Positions 1-9,681 of a stretch of DNA of 64,000 nucleotides are shown here, in pieces. The first letter of the stretch is position 1. Each line of letters starts with the position of its first letter. Position numbers and translations under genes: made by a program. Origin of the DNA: Alphaproteobacteria bacterium UBA4588 (GTDB taxonomy: Bacteria > Pseudomonadota > Alphaproteobacteria > Rhodobacterales > Rhodobacteraceae); assembly GCA_905182195.1 (NCBI GenBank), contig CAJJAW010000003.1, positions 62,001 to 126,000 of the forward strand, read 5' to 3'. A model generated the notes under the pieces. It did not search any database, was not told the DNA's origin, and saw nothing but the letters and a program-made list of their open reading frames with translations.

Positions 1-28
1 AGATTTCAACTACTGTTTGATCGCAGTG

Positions 29-841
29 TTAGGCGGATTCGAAAGTCAAAGACCGTTTGAGAAACTGGGTGGCCCGTTGTGACACTTTCATTGGATCCCC
101 GGTCGTCAGCAATTTGCCCTTGGTCTGTGTGCCCAGCTTGTCAGGGTAGCGCTGCAGGTAATCCTCGAGGCTTTCGGCGACTAAGTGGGCTTGGGAGAAG
201 ATTTTCACCTTTGGGCCAAGTACTTTTTGAAAGGTATCATGCATCAGTGGATAATGCGTACAGCCTAAAATGGCAGCTTGAGGGTGGGGCATCTTGCGGT
301 GTAGAGCATCTACGTGGCTTTGCACCAAAGCCTCTGCCAGAATAAAATCACCGTCCTCAATCGCGTCCACAACACCACCACAGGCCTGCGCTTCAACATC
401 GACGCCAATAGCCCGAAATGCCAATTCACGTTGAAAGGCGCGGCTAGAAACGGTTGCGGGCGTCGCAAACAGCGCCACATGCTGAACCGCCACCTGTGTG
501 GGCGGAGAATTGTCGCCCCATTGCCGCTCCGTCAGCGCTTCTATCATCGGGACGAAAACCCCCAACACGCGTTTATCCGCAGGCAGCCAATCCTCTTGCA
601 TCCTGCGCAGCGCCACAGCGGAGGCGGTATTGCAAGCCAAAATAACCAGATCACAGCCTTGATCAAATAAAATTTGTACCGCTTGGGTGGTGCAGCGAAA
701 AACATCATCTGCGCCACGCACACCGTAAGGCGCGTGTTTATGGTCCCCAAGATAAATGATGTCCAAATTCGGCATATGCTGTTGCACCGCATCAAACACG
801 GTCAGCCCACCCAGACCACTGTCAAAAATACCTATTGCCAT
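29..841 (-). CDS. murI: Glutamate racemase
   Basis: Cytoplasmic cofactor-independent racemase that converts L-glutamate to D-glutamate for peptidoglycan. The 270-residue product has the family layout: N-terminal [10 protein letters not shown] (residues 6-15), the first catalytic cysteine C70 in ACNTAS and the second, C194, in GCTHYPL. Length is normal for the family. It reads leftward, 91 bp downstream of the indolepyruvate oxidoreductase gene on the same strand, so the two may share a transcript. Both catalytic cysteines are visible and the call is secure. Confidence 0.96.
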   Translation of the reverse strand: MAIGIFDSGLGGLTVFDAVQQHMPNLDIIYLGDHKHAPYGVRGADDVFRCTTQAVQILFDQGCDLVILACNTASAVALRRMQEDWLPADKRVLGVFVPMIEALTERQWGDNSPPTQVAVQHVALFATPATVSSRAFQRELAFRAIGVDVEAQACGGVVDAIEDGDFILAEALVQSHVDALHRKMPHPQAAILGCTHYPLMHDTFQKVLGPKVKIFSQAHLVAESLEDYLQRYPDKLGTQTKGKLLTTGDPMKVSQRATQFLKRSLTFESA

Positions 842-932
842 AGCTCGTAACTTTCATCTTCACCGCCGCAGCGTCACCGTCTTTTAAACAAGCCAGTGGC
901 CCTTGACCACAGATCACCTGATAACTGACCCC

Positions 933-3900
933 TTAAGCGGCCGCTTGCGCGGACTGGTGCCCTTGATCGATTGCCGCCAACAGTTCGGTCCGCCGCTTCG
1001 CCATGGCCTGCGCATTGGCCAGCTTCACCGGTCCAAAGCCCAGAATATGTTGCGGCAAGCCAATGAGCTCGAGCCAAATATCGTGATGTTTTGGCTCATA
1101 CTCGCGCTGCATCCGCGCCACCAATGCCTCAAAATCTGCAATCAACTGGCGCTCCATGCGCCGCTCAGCCGTATAGCCAAAGATATCGAGCGGTGTTTCA
1201 CGAAAAAACTTGAGACGTGCCAAGCCCCGGCTAGCCCGGTCAAACCATGCACCAAATTGACGTTTTTGCGGCCGTCCATTTGGACCCATCCGTGACAGCA
1301 AAGGCGGCGCTAAATGATAGGAAATCTCAAAATTTCCCTCAAACTGCTCTGCCACCCGCTCTTTGGTCTCACCCAGCAAGCGGGCCACTTCATATTCATC
1401 CTTATAGGTCAAAACCTTGTGGTAAGATTCCAAAACCTGCGCCGCCAAGGGCGCATTAGCCAGCTGAGTACGCATTTGAGCATAGCGCTCTGAACGCCCG
1501 GACCCATAGGCTATGAGATTGGCCAATCTCGCGTTCTCACCGTCCAGGTTCACTGGTTTTTGCCTTTGAAACTGAGTGGCTATCTCAGGATCCAACACGC
1601 TCCAACGTCCAAGCGCGAAAGCCTGTTGGTTTTGCGTGATCGTTGCACCGTTCAGCGCAATAGCCTCCAGCAATGCGGCTTCCGACAAAGGCAATAAGCC
1701 GTGTTGAAACGTAGCTCCCAGCAAGATCATATTGGCATAAACCGTATCGCCCAAAGCATTTTCAGCCAGCTTCGTGGCATTCATCAAAGCCGCCCGAGTA
1801 TTCAGACGTGCAGCAATCGCCAGTTCAAGCTCAGCGTAGGGAATGCGAAATCCAGTGTCGCGGGTGAAATCGCCTGTGATGATCTCGTGATTGTTAACAA
1901 CAGCGGCTCCAGCCGGGGCCATCAGGCCCAAAGTACTGCCCTGCGCAGAGACCACCAAATCACCACCAATCAGCGTATGGCATTCACCCGAAGCCACTCG
2001 GATAGCTGAAATATCCTCTGGGGTCTCGCCAATCCGACAGTGGATATGCACCGCACCGCCCTTTTGCGCCAATCCGGCCATTTCCATCACCCCAGCTGCC
2101 TTGCCGTCCAAATGTGCGGCCATCGCCAGCAAAGCACCAATGGTCACAACGCCAGTCCCTCCCACGCCGGTGATCACCACGTTATGGGTGCCATGGATTG
2201 CAGGCAACCTGGGCAGTGGCAGATCGGGCACTGTGATATCTTGGGTCACAGGCCGCCGCAATTGGCCGCCTTTGACGGTGGCGAAAGAGGGACAAAAACC
2301 ATTTACACAGCTAAAATCCTTATTGCAGCTAGATTGATCAATCTGGCGCTTGCGCCCCAGGGGCGTTTCTAAGGGCAACAAAGACACGCAATTGGATTGC
2401 ACACCACAATCGCCACAGCCCTCACAGACGGAGGGGTTGATAAACAACCGCTCTGGTGTGTCTGGAAAAGCGCCTCGCTTGCGGCGACGACGTTTTTCAG
2501 CAGCGCATGTTTGCACATAGACAATCACGGATACACCTTCCAAATTGCGAAAGCTCTCTTGCACAGTGATCAGCTGGTCCCGCTGATGCAATGCAGTCCC
2601 AGTGGGAAATTGCACAGCGCTAACATCTTCTTTTTCATCATAGACTACCGCCAAATGTTGCACCCCAATACCGCGCATCTCCTGCACAATCCGCGCTGCA
2701 TTCAACCCCCCATCATTGGTTTGCCCACCCGTCATCGCCACCGCATCATTGAACAAAATTTTATAAGTCATGGTGGTGCCGGCGGCCAAGGCGGCGCGAA
2801 TGGCTTGGATGCCAGAATGATTATAGGTGCCATCCCCAATATTTTGAAACACATGGTCGCGGGTGGAAAACAGAGATTCCCCAATCCAGTTGGCGCCCTC
2901 ACCACCCATTTGGGTGAAACCCAATGTATCACGATCCATCCATTGCACCATATAATGGCAGCCAATTCCCGAATAGGCACGACTGCCTTCGGGGATTTTG
3001 GTCGAGCTGCTGTGCGGGCAGCCTGAGCAGAAATAGGGCAAGCGGCTGGCTAAAGTAGGGGCATTGTTGGCGTGTTTGGCCTCTTCGATCTTTCGCAAAG
3101 CGCCATTAAGCTGCTCAGACCCGCAGCCCTCAGCCACCAATATTTTTCCAATTTTTTCAGCAATCACCATCGGATCAAGCGCATAACTATCAGGAAATAG
3201 AACCCTACCCACCGCATCCGTAGCGCCCAAGACCTGCCGCCCACGGCGGTCATTAAATAGGGCCTCTTTGATCTGAACTTCTATCAGCTTGCGCTTTTCT
3301 TCCACCACTACGATAGTATCCAAGCCTTCGGCCCATTCTGAAAATGTGTCTACATCCAAGGGCCAAGTCATTGCTACTTTATAGGTGGTCACCCCGTGCG
3401 CAATGGCCGCCGCTTGATCCATGCCTAATACCTGCATTGCATGGGCCAAATCCAACCAGTTTTTTCCAGCAGCAACAAAGCCTATCTTGGCACCGGCCTG
3501 CCCCAATACGCGTTTGTCCATCTTATTGGCCCGCGCGAAGGCCTGAGCGGCATGGCGTTTATAGTCAATGATCCGCGCTTCTTGCGCCTGTGGCGTGTCA
3601 ATCAGTCGGATATTAAGCCCGCCTTCGGGCATGTCAAAGTCCGGTAAGACAAACTGCAAACGCTGCGGGTCACCATTTACCACTGAGGTCACTTCAACCG
3701 TGTCTTTGATGCATTTGAGCCCCACCCAAACACCGGCAAAACGCGACAAGGCAAAACCGAACAGGCCGTAATCAATGATTTCTTGAACCCCAGCTGGTGA
3801 CAAGACAGGCATAAAACTGTCGATCATCGTCCATTCTGATTGGTGTAATGTGGTTGAGCTTTCCCCAGTATGGTCATCACCCAAGGCAGCGACAATGCCG

Positions 3901-4310
3901 CCAAGGGGCGACGTGCCCGCCATATTGGCGTGGCGAAACACATCTCCAGACCGGTCAACACCAGGCCCCTTGCCGTACCAGAGGCCAAACACACCTTGAT
4001 GCTTGCCCTCACCGCGCAGCTCAGCTTGCTGACTGCCCCAAAGCGCGGTTGCAGCCAAATCCTCATTCAGACCTTCCTGAAAAGTAATCTGTGCCTTGTT
4101 CAGCTGAGATTTTGCACGGACCATTTGAAAATCTACCGCACCCAGTGGGGAGCCTCGGTAACCCGTTACATATCCCGCCGTGTCGTGGCCCGCCAATTTA
4201 TCGCGCGCAGATTGCATTAGCATCATCCTAACTAATGCTTGCGTACCATTTATAAGGACCTGTTTTTTGGTTAGGTCATATTTATCGTTCAAAGAAACAT
4301 CATGCTGCAT
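933..4310 (-). CDS. Indolepyruvate ferredoxin oxidoreductase, fused alpha/beta type
   Basis: Large 2-oxoacid:ferredoxin oxidoreductase (1125 residues), oxidatively decarboxylating aryl pyruvates such as indolepyruvate with CoA and ferredoxin. The N-terminal half is the IorA-like part with the thiamine-diphosphate region around GCHYMVQW and GGEGANWIG. The centre carries a cysteine cluster (CEGCGDCG followed by CVS and a later CNKDFSC...GFC) expected to bind Fe-S. The C-terminal part is the IorB-like gamma domain beginning near VVITGVGGTGVVTIG. The single-chain architecture is the one usual in Proteobacteria. It is divergent from a LysR gene and separated from it by a symmetrical operator candidate, which suggests control by that regulator (inference). 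Substrate is assigned by family only. Confidence 0.93.
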   Translation of the reverse strand: MQHDVSLNDKYDLTKKQVLINGTQALVRMMLMQSARDKLAGHDTAGYVTGYRGSPLGAVDFQMVRAKSQLNKAQITFQEGLNEDLAATALWGSQQAELRGEGKHQGVFGLWYGKGPGVDRSGDVFRHANMAGTSPLGGIVAALGDDHTGESSTTLHQSEWTMIDSFMPVLSPAGVQEIIDYGLFGFALSRFAGVWVGLKCIKDTVEVTSVVNGDPQRLQFVLPDFDMPEGGLNIRLIDTPQAQEARIIDYKRHAAQAFARANKMDKRVLGQAGAKIGFVAAGKNWLDLAHAMQVLGMDQAAAIAHGVTTYKVAMTWPLDVDTFSEWAEGLDTIVVVEEKRKLIEVQIKEALFNDRRGRQVLGATDAVGRVLFPDSYALDPMVIAEKIGKILVAEGCGSEQLNGALRKIEEAKHANNAPTLASRLPYFCSGCPHSSSTKIPEGSRAYSGIGCHYMVQWMDRDTLGFTQMGGEGANWIGESLFSTRDHVFQNIGDGTYNHSGIQAIRAALAAGTTMTYKILFNDAVAMTGGQTNDGGLNAARIVQEMRGIGVQHLAVVYDEKEDVSAVQFPTGTALHQRDQLITVQESFRNLEGVSVIVYVQTCAAEKRRRRKRGAFPDTPERLFINPSVCEGCGDCGVQSNCVSLLPLETPLGRKRQIDQSSCNKDFSCVNGFCPSFATVKGGQLRRPVTQDITVPDLPLPRLPAIHGTHNVVITGVGGTGVVTIGALLAMAAHLDGKAAGVMEMAGLAQKGGAVHIHCRIGETPEDISAIRVASGECHTLIGGDLVVSAQGSTLGLMAPAGAAVVNNHEIITGDFTRDTGFRIPYAELELAIAARLNTRAALMNATKLAENALGDTVYANMILLGATFQHGLLPLSEAALLEAIALNGATITQNQQAFALGRWSVLDPEIATQFQRQKPVNLDGENARLANLIAYGSGRSERYAQMRTQLANAPLAAQVLESYHKVLTYKDEYEVARLLGETKERVAEQFEGNFEISYHLAPPLLSRMGPNGRPQKRQFGAWFDRASRGLARLKFFRETPLDIFGYTAERRMERQLIADFEALVARMQREYEPKHHDIWLELIGLPQHILGFGPVKLANAQAMAKRRTELLAAIDQGHQSAQAAA

Positions 4311-4346
4311 GGTCGAAGTGCTCCCGATATATACTTGAATTTTATT

Positions 4347-4369
4347 TTAGGTCAAAAACTATGACCTAA
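4347..4369. promoter_or_regulatory. Symmetrical operator candidate TTAGGTCA-N7-TGACCTAA
   Basis: Perfect 8-base arms at 4347-4354 and 4362-4369 with a 7-base spacer lie in the 132-bp gap between the divergent oxidoreductase and LysR genes. Another TTAGGTCA occurs at 4271-4278, just inside the oxidoreductase reading frame, and TGACCTG at about 4384-4390. The repeated half-site makes a regulator-binding region likely. Which protein binds is unknown; the adjacent LysR protein is the obvious candidate. Confidence 0.55.
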
Positions 4370-4442
4370 CAACGAAAAACTCCGTGACCTGCCCTCAAAT
4401 GACATGCTACTAATTAAACTTAACATTATATGGAGTGATGCT

Positions 4443-5342
4443 GTGGACTGGGACAAATTAAGGATTTTCCATGCTGTAGCGGATGCGGGTTCCTTAACAC
4501 ACGCCGGTGATACCCTGCATTTGTCGCAATCGGCAGTCTCTCGGCAAGTGCGCGCTTTGGAAGAAACTCTTGATGCCATATTGTTTCACAGACATGCACG
4601 CGGACTGATTCTGACAGAGCAAGGAGAATTGCTATTTGAAGCCACCCGCGCAATGACCAAGCGACTTGACGCGGCCTCAGCACGGATTCGTGACAGCGAA
4701 GATGAAGTTTATGGTGAATTGCGTGTCACTACCACGACAGGTTTTGGTACGCTCTGGCTTGCGCCACGGCTACCGCAACTTTACGAAAAATATCCAGATC
4801 TCAATGTAGATCTAATGTTGGAAGAACGCGTTCTTGACCTACCAATGCGTGAGGCCGACGTCGCCATCCGTATGAAAGAACCAAGCCAAGCCGATTTAAT
4901 ACGCAAGCGTTTAATGTCAGTGCATATGCGCCTTTTTGCGAGCTCAGATTACTTAAAAGAACGTGGCCATCCTAAAACTCTTAATGACGTTTCAAACCAC
5001 CGATTGATTTGTCAAAATCCTAGTGCGCCTCAAGTCGCCGTGAGCGCAGCGCTAGTGCAGAAGTTGATAAGCTACCAGCCAAAATCGACGCTAACGGTGA
5101 ACAACTACTTTGGCGTACTTCAGGGGGTAATCAACAATCTTGGGATCGGCGTTTTGCCCGATTATGTGACCCATGATTTTCCAGAGCTAGTTAGGGTTTT
5201 ACCAGAAATTGAAAACGCCGAAGTTCCTGTATTCCTAGCCTACCCTGAAGAGCTGCGCCATTCTCGAAGAATCGCAGCTTTTCGCGATTTTGTGCAAGAT
5301 GAGATTATAGCTCGACGTCGTGCCAAACATAAACAAGAATAA
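4443..5342 (+). CDS. LysR-family transcriptional regulator
   Basis: DNA-binding regulator of 299 residues. The N-terminal winged helix-turn-helix is at about residues 5-60 (AGSLTHAGDTLHLSQSAVSR is the recognition region), followed by the periplasmic-binding-protein-like effector domain. I place the start at the GTG at 4443 (VDWDKLRIF): GGAG sits at 4432-4435, seven bases upstream, and the LysR homology starts exactly here. A start at 4404 would add 13 unrelated residues. It faces the indolepyruvate oxidoreductase gene across the TTAGGTCA inverted repeat, the classical arrangement of a LysR regulator and its target. The effector is unknown. Confidence 0.92.
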   Translation: MDWDKLRIFHAVADAGSLTHAGDTLHLSQSAVSRQVRALEETLDAILFHRHARGLILTEQGELLFEATRAMTKRLDAASARIRDSEDEVYGELRVTTTTGFGTLWLAPRLPQLYEKYPDLNVDLMLEERVLDLPMREADVAIRMKEPSQADLIRKRLMSVHMRLFASSDYLKERGHPKTLNDVSNHRLICQNPSAPQVAVSAALVQKLISYQPKSTLTVNNYFGVLQGVINNLGIGVLPDYVTHDFPELVRVLPEIENAEVPVFLAYPEELRHSRRIAAFRDFVQDEIIARRRAKHKQE

Positions 5343-5629
5343 ATTTGTTAGGGCATGCAGTAATTGCATAACGGGTTTGCATCGGAGAGCCTAGAACAGT
5401 CCACTAAATACTCAAAGCTAAGAGACATGAATGTACGGGAGACGTGCAGAACTTGATACCTCCTATTGACCCGAAGCCGGGCCTAGTACACGGCATTTTT
5501 GTTAATGACCATTTTAAGTAAACTTCCTTAATCTTTTGAACAGCAGCTTAATTTAAAAGTCATTCCAACCTTTCCCCCATCGAAATTCTTTCGTATTAAA
5601 AGACAACTTGTACCTTTAGGGATGACGAC
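5343..5629. other. Intergenic region before purL
   Basis: No gene of credible length was recognised in these 287 bases. It should hold the purL promoter. Small symmetries are present (ATGCA-N5-TGCAT at 5355-5369; CCCG-N4-CGGG at 5470-5481), but none is long enough to call a terminator or a structured RNA. Confidence 0.4.
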
Positions 5630-7788
5630 TTGCTAGATCCAGAGATTACGCCTGACCTTATTGCCGCGCATGGGCTTAGCCCGGAAGAATATGAACGCAT
5701 TCTTCAAATCATCAACCGTACGCCTTCCTTTACTGAGATGGGCATCTTTTCAGCCATGTGGAACGAGCATTGTTCTTATAAGTCCTCAAAAAAATGGCTG
5801 CGGACCCTGCCCACGGAGGGACCGCAAGTTATTTGTGGCCCAGGCGAAAATGCAGGAGTTGTAGATATAGGCGACGGTCAGGCTGTAATTTTCAAAATGG
5901 AAAGCCACAACCACCCTAGCTATATTGAGCCCTACCAAGGTGCGGCAACCGGTGTAGGCGGTATTTTACGCGATGTTTTCACCATGGGCGCGCGACCAAT
6001 TGCGGCAATGAACTCGCTATCCTTCGGCAGCCCCGATCACCATAAGACCAAATCACTCGTCGGTGGAGTTGTGGCTGGCATTGGAGGTTATGGAAATTGT
6101 TTTGGCGTGCCAACCATTGGGGGCGAGGTCCGGTTTGACCCTGCCTATAATGGCAACTGTTTGGTAAATGCTTTTGCAGCTGGATTGGCTGACACTGATA
6201 AGATCTTTTACTCTGCTGCCTCAGGTGTAGGAATGCCTGTTGTTTATTTAGGTGCTAAAACTGGACGTGACGGTGTCGGCGGCGCAACGATGGCTAGTGC
6301 TGAATTTGACGACACAATTGAAGATAAGCGCCCCACTGTGCAAGTTGGCGACCCCTTTACCGAAAAACGGCTGATGGAAGCTACACTAGAATTGATGGCC
6401 ACTGGTGCCGTAATATCCATCCAAGATATGGGTGCAGCTGGTCTCACCTGTTCTGCGGTTGAAATGGGCGATAAAGGAATTTCGGTGTCCGCTTGGATTT
6501 GGAAAAGGTTCCAACCCGCGAGCTCAATATGACGGCCTATGAGATGATGCTATCAGAATCACAAGAACGAATGCTGATGGTGCTGAAACCTGAATTGGAA
6601 GACATAGCGAAAGCAGTCTTTGACAAATGGGACCTTGATTTTGCAATTGTTGGTGAAACAATCTCAGAAGATAGGTTTTTAATTGCTATGAACGGTGAGA
6701 TTAAAGCGGATCTACCTCTAAAAGCCCTATCGGGTACAGCACCTGAATATGATCGCCCCTGGGTGGAAACCCCTGCGGCCGCGGCTATTAGAGATGTCCC
6801 CCATATAGATGCTATTGATGGTCTTAAAATACTAATCGCATGCCCAAACTATGCTGCAAAACAGTGGGTATATGAGCAGTACGACAGTCAAGTTATGGCT
6901 GATAGCATGCGCACACCCGGCTTTGGCTCTGGTATTGTACGCGTCCACGGGACGTCTAAAGCATTAGCATTCACGTCAGATGTAACACCTCGCTATGTAG
7001 CTGCCAATCCGTTTGAAGGTGGTAAACAAGCCGTTGCAGAAGCTTACCGAAACCTAACGGCTGTGGGTGCCCTGCCCCTTGCAACGACAGACAACCTGAA
7101 CTTTGGAAACCCAGAAAAACCCGAAATTATGGGCCAATTTGTTGGTGCAATCAAAGGTATCGGAGTAGCTGTGAAAGCCTTGGACATGCCTATCGTCTCC
7201 GGCAATGTGTCGCTATACAATGAGACTGACGGTTCCGGCATCCTCCCAACCCCAACCATTGGCGCGGTTGGTCTGATCACAGACACGGATGACGCCATTG
7301 TTGGCGTTGCCCGTGAAGGTCATATGGCTATATTGATTGGAAAAACCCTTGGACATCTGGGCCAATCAGCTCTTTTGGCCGAAGTGTTCAACAGAGTTGA
7401 GGGTGATGCACCACCGGTGAATCTCGCTGATGAGAAAAAAAATGGTGAGTTCATCCGTGAAAATTCAACATGGATAACAGCCTGTACAGATTTGTCCGAC
7501 GGGGGATTGGCATTGGCCGCTTTTGAGATGGCCGAAGAGGCAGGTGTTGGTATCAGCTTAGATACTGACGATACAGCCGAATTGTTTGGCGAGGATCAAG
7601 CCCGCTACTTGGTGGCTTGTAACTTTGATCAAGCCGAAGCCTTGATGGCAGCAGCAGGGAACGCTGAGGTTTCTGTGAGTTGCGTAGGGTCTTTTGGCGG
7701 CACAAATGTACGGTTTGGAAGATCACAGGCTGATCTGGCCGAACTCAGCGAGATTTTCCGTAGCAGCTTTGCGGCCGCAGTCACTTGA
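5630..7788 (+). pseudogene. purL: Phosphoribosylformylglycinamidine synthase II, frameshifted
   Basis: PurL converts FGAR to FGAM in purine biosynthesis. The reading starts at TTG 5630 (GGGA about eight bases upstream) and carries the N-terminal half with the catalytic-region [12 protein letters not shown] and ESHNHPSY motifs. It then breaks: this frame ends at about 6532, while the rest of the protein (from [11 protein letters not shown] to 7788) continues in another frame. Inserting one A in the GGAATTT at 6476-6482 restores [16 protein letters not shown], which fits the family pattern, so the lesion is a one-base deletion. Joined, the protein is of normal length (about 720 residues) with the second half intact. 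The rest is well conserved, so a sequencing error or a very recent mutation is likely. The usual purS/purQ are not adjacent. Confidence 0.9.
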
Positions 7789-7841
7789 AACCAGACACTC
7801 AGTGCTCTAGGTTTGATCTGTAATTAATTAGGAACAGTCCT

Positions 7842-8084
7842 ATGGCCATGCAGGCGAAAGACATAGAAAGCCTTATTCGAGAAACATTCTCAGAGGCTGT
7901 AATAACAATCACAGACCTCGCGGGCGATGGAAATCATTACGCAGCAGAAGTTACTGATGCAAGCTTTGTTGGCAAAAATAGGGTACAGCAGCATCGCGCA
8001 GTTTATGCAGCACTTAAAGGCAAGATGGATGGTGCGCATGGTGAGCTGCATGCTTTGGCTCTGACAACAAAAATACCTGATTGA
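7842..8084 (+). CDS. BolA-family protein
   Basis: Small 80-residue BolA/IbaG-type protein. It shows the class-II-like fold signature: GDGNHYAAEVTDASFVGKN followed by the conserved HRAVYAAL helix and the C-terminal HALALTTKIPD. BolA proteins pair with monothiol CGFS glutaredoxins to bind a [2Fe-2S] cluster, and a Grx4-type gene follows 250 bp downstream, so the pair most likely acts in iron-sulfur trafficking (family knowledge plus context). The start ATG at 7842 has AGGA about ten bases upstream. It follows purL by 53 bp, the usual alphaproteobacterial order. Confidence 0.93.
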   Translation: MAMQAKDIESLIRETFSEAVITITDLAGDGNHYAAEVTDASFVGKNRVQQHRAVYAALKGKMDGAHGELHALALTTKIPD

Positions 8085-8085
8085 T

Positions 8086-8179
8086 ATGTCCAGCTGGGTC
8101 CTATTGTTTTCTATTTCTTGCAATCTTGGCGTTGTTGCTGATCCGTGATATCTGGGTAGCATGGTATGAAAAATGCTAG
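8086..8179 (+). pseudogene. Possible small membrane-protein remnant between bolA and grxD
   Basis: ATG 8086 immediately after the bolA stop opens MSSWVLLFS. In the +1 frame the sequence then reads FLAILALLLIRDIWVAWYEKC and stops at 8177-8179, which looks like one transmembrane helix with a charged tail. Neither frame alone is a convincing gene. A one-base indel in the T-rich stretch near 8107-8120 would join them. I do not recognise a family, and the call rests only on hydrophobicity and position. Confidence 0.2.
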
Positions 8180-8333
8180 GGACGCGGTTGTTTGCCCGGT
8201 GACGGAGATCATGAAAGTCGATCAGATTACTTTTCCGGTAGAGTAGGTGGTGGACATTCGAGCAGTTTTAGGGTCCCAAAGGACCCACAGAAATACGCAC
8301 AGCAATTTGTGCCCAACGGCAAAAGGTCAAAAG

Positions 8334-8697
8334 ATGAGCGCTGAAGATCAAATCCGCGAAACAGTGACGTCCAACGATGTTGTTCTGTTTATGAAAGGCA
8401 CCGCCACGATGCCACAATGTGGCTTTTCAAGTCAAATTGCTGGTATATTGAATTATATGGGTGTTGAATATAAAGATGTAAGACGTCCTTGCGGATGATG
8501 CCGTGCGTCAGAGCATCAAAGAATATTCGGATTGGCCGACAATACCGCAGCTATATGTCAAAGGTGAGTTTATTGGCGGCTGTGACATCATACGGGACAT
8601 GACCCTATCCGGTGAGTTTGACGGTATGCTTGCTGAAAATAATATTAATTATGATAAAGCCGCCGCTAAAGAAATTCGCAAAGCTAACTCAGCTTAA
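8334..8697 (+). pseudogene. grxD: Grx4-type monothiol glutaredoxin, frameshifted
   Basis: CGFS glutaredoxin that carries and transfers [2Fe-2S] clusters, usually with BolA. Start ATG 8334 has AAAAGG at 8321-8326. Residues 1-52 include the active site QCGFS (C29). The frame then ends at a TGA at about 8496-8498 after KDVRRPCG. The remaining part (AVRQSIKEYSDWPTIPQLYV, GGCDI) continues in another frame to 8697. Removing one A from GTAAGAC (8478-8484) gives KDVDVLADDAVRQS, matching the family, so a one-base insertion is the lesion. It is convergent with zapA with only 11 bp between stops. The rest is perfectly conserved, which favours an error or a fresh mutation. Confidence 0.9.
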
Positions 8698-8708
8698 TTA
8701 GATCTTCG

Positions 8709-9122
8709 CTAGTCTGTTAAATAACCGGGCTGGGCTATTTTTTGTTCCAAGTCATCCGCGGCGGCTTCAGCGCGCGCTGACAGTTCGGCTAAGCTTTCAA
8801 GTAATTCTTCTGGCACCGCAGTTACCTTAACTTCCTTTATTACCGTTTTGATTTCTGGTGTTATATTTTTATTACTTTGGCGCAAACTGCTCATTTCAAC
8901 CTCAGCCGCTTTTACTTTTTCTTCCAACGCAATTGCTCTATCAGCAAGCATTAAACCGGACATTAACAACATCTGAGATTCTGGCACTCTACCAGAATGA
9001 GCTATTAAAACTTTAGCTTCCACATTTAATTTGGCCGAAGCAGCCTCTAACTGGTTTTCCTCGCCCGCGGGACATGCAACTTTAAATGGGCGATCGCCGA
9101 TCTTAATGGTAACTTCAGGCAT
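8709..9122 (-). CDS. zapA: Cell division protein ZapA
   Basis: A 137-residue FtsZ-ring-associated protein. The N-terminal ZapA head is clear (VTIKIGDRPFKVACPAGEE, then a helix with AAAKLN-like pattern and LMLADRAIALEEK), followed by a long acidic/alanine-rich coiled coil. It acts at the division septum, bundling FtsZ protofilaments. Its start overlaps the end of the upstream coiled-coil gene by eight bases, implying translational coupling. No 6S RNA gene was seen beside it; only 11 bp separate it from grxD. Confidence 0.88.
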   Translation of the reverse strand: MPEVTIKIGDRPFKVACPAGEENQLEAASAKLNVEAKVLIAHSGRVPESQMLLMSGLMLADRAIALEEKVKAAEVEMSSLRQSNKNITPEIKTVIKEVKVTAVPEELLESLAELSARAEAAADDLEQKIAQPGYLTD

Positions 9123-9681
9123 TCTCTTTCTCCTCCGTCACATCGATTGAAGCCGCTTCACTTAATGCTGTGATCAAAACCTGCAGATGGGCTTTATCCG
9201 CTGCTCGTTCCGCACTCAAACTGTCAATTCCAGATTGAAGACCCGAATTGATCAGCCCAGCATCACCCAAGCCTTTGGCATTTGAATCTCGCAAGTTTTG
9301 GTTTGCCTCACGCAGCTGCGTGTTGGACTGTGTCAGTTGCGACAATTTAACTTCTAGCTCCGAAAAGGCATCCGCTAGAAAATTATTTTGAGAATTTTCA
9401 CCACCGACGGGGGAAACCTGATTCTCACGAGTATTCTCCAACTCCTGAACAAGCATTTCAATTTTTTCTTCTTGCACTGTAAGTTTTGAGGTTGCTGCGG
9501 CAAGGCTAGACCTAACTTCCGCCAAGGCTACATCATGTGATTTTTGATTAGCCGCACGTGTTGGATCAATACTCAACGATGCCCCCCCCATTATCACTGC
9601 TTTTGGCAAGGATTCAGTAGCCGTTGAAATACGCCTAAGCGCTGCCGCTAGCCTTTGTTCTAAATCTGAAATATCACTCAT
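9115..9681 (-). CDS. Coiled-coil protein of unknown function, coupled to zapA
   Basis: Product of 188 residues, mostly heptad-like coiled coil (MSDISDLEQRLAAALRRI... and a central KLTVQEEKIEMLVQELENTR segment) with no signal peptide or transmembrane helix. I chose the ATG at 9681 because AAAGGA precedes it by six bases; an upstream TTG at 9711 would add ten residues without support. Eight bases of overlap with zapA and the shared coiled-coil character suggest a partner in cell division, but no function is known to me. It is divergent from tkt. Confidence 0.75.
   Translation of the reverse strand: MSDISDLEQRLAAALRRISTATESLPKAVIMGGASLSIDPTRAANQKSHDVALAEVRSSLAAATSKLTVQEEKIEMLVQELENTRENQVSPVGGENSQNNFLADAFSELEVKLSQLTQSNTQLREANQNLRDSNAKGLGDAGLINSGLQSGIDSLSAERAADKAHLQVLITALSEAASIDVTEEKENA

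Noticed and set aside
5630-7788. purL as two separate subunit genes
   Set aside because: The second part would start at TTG in mid-domain with no ribosome site, and one added base restores the family sequence.
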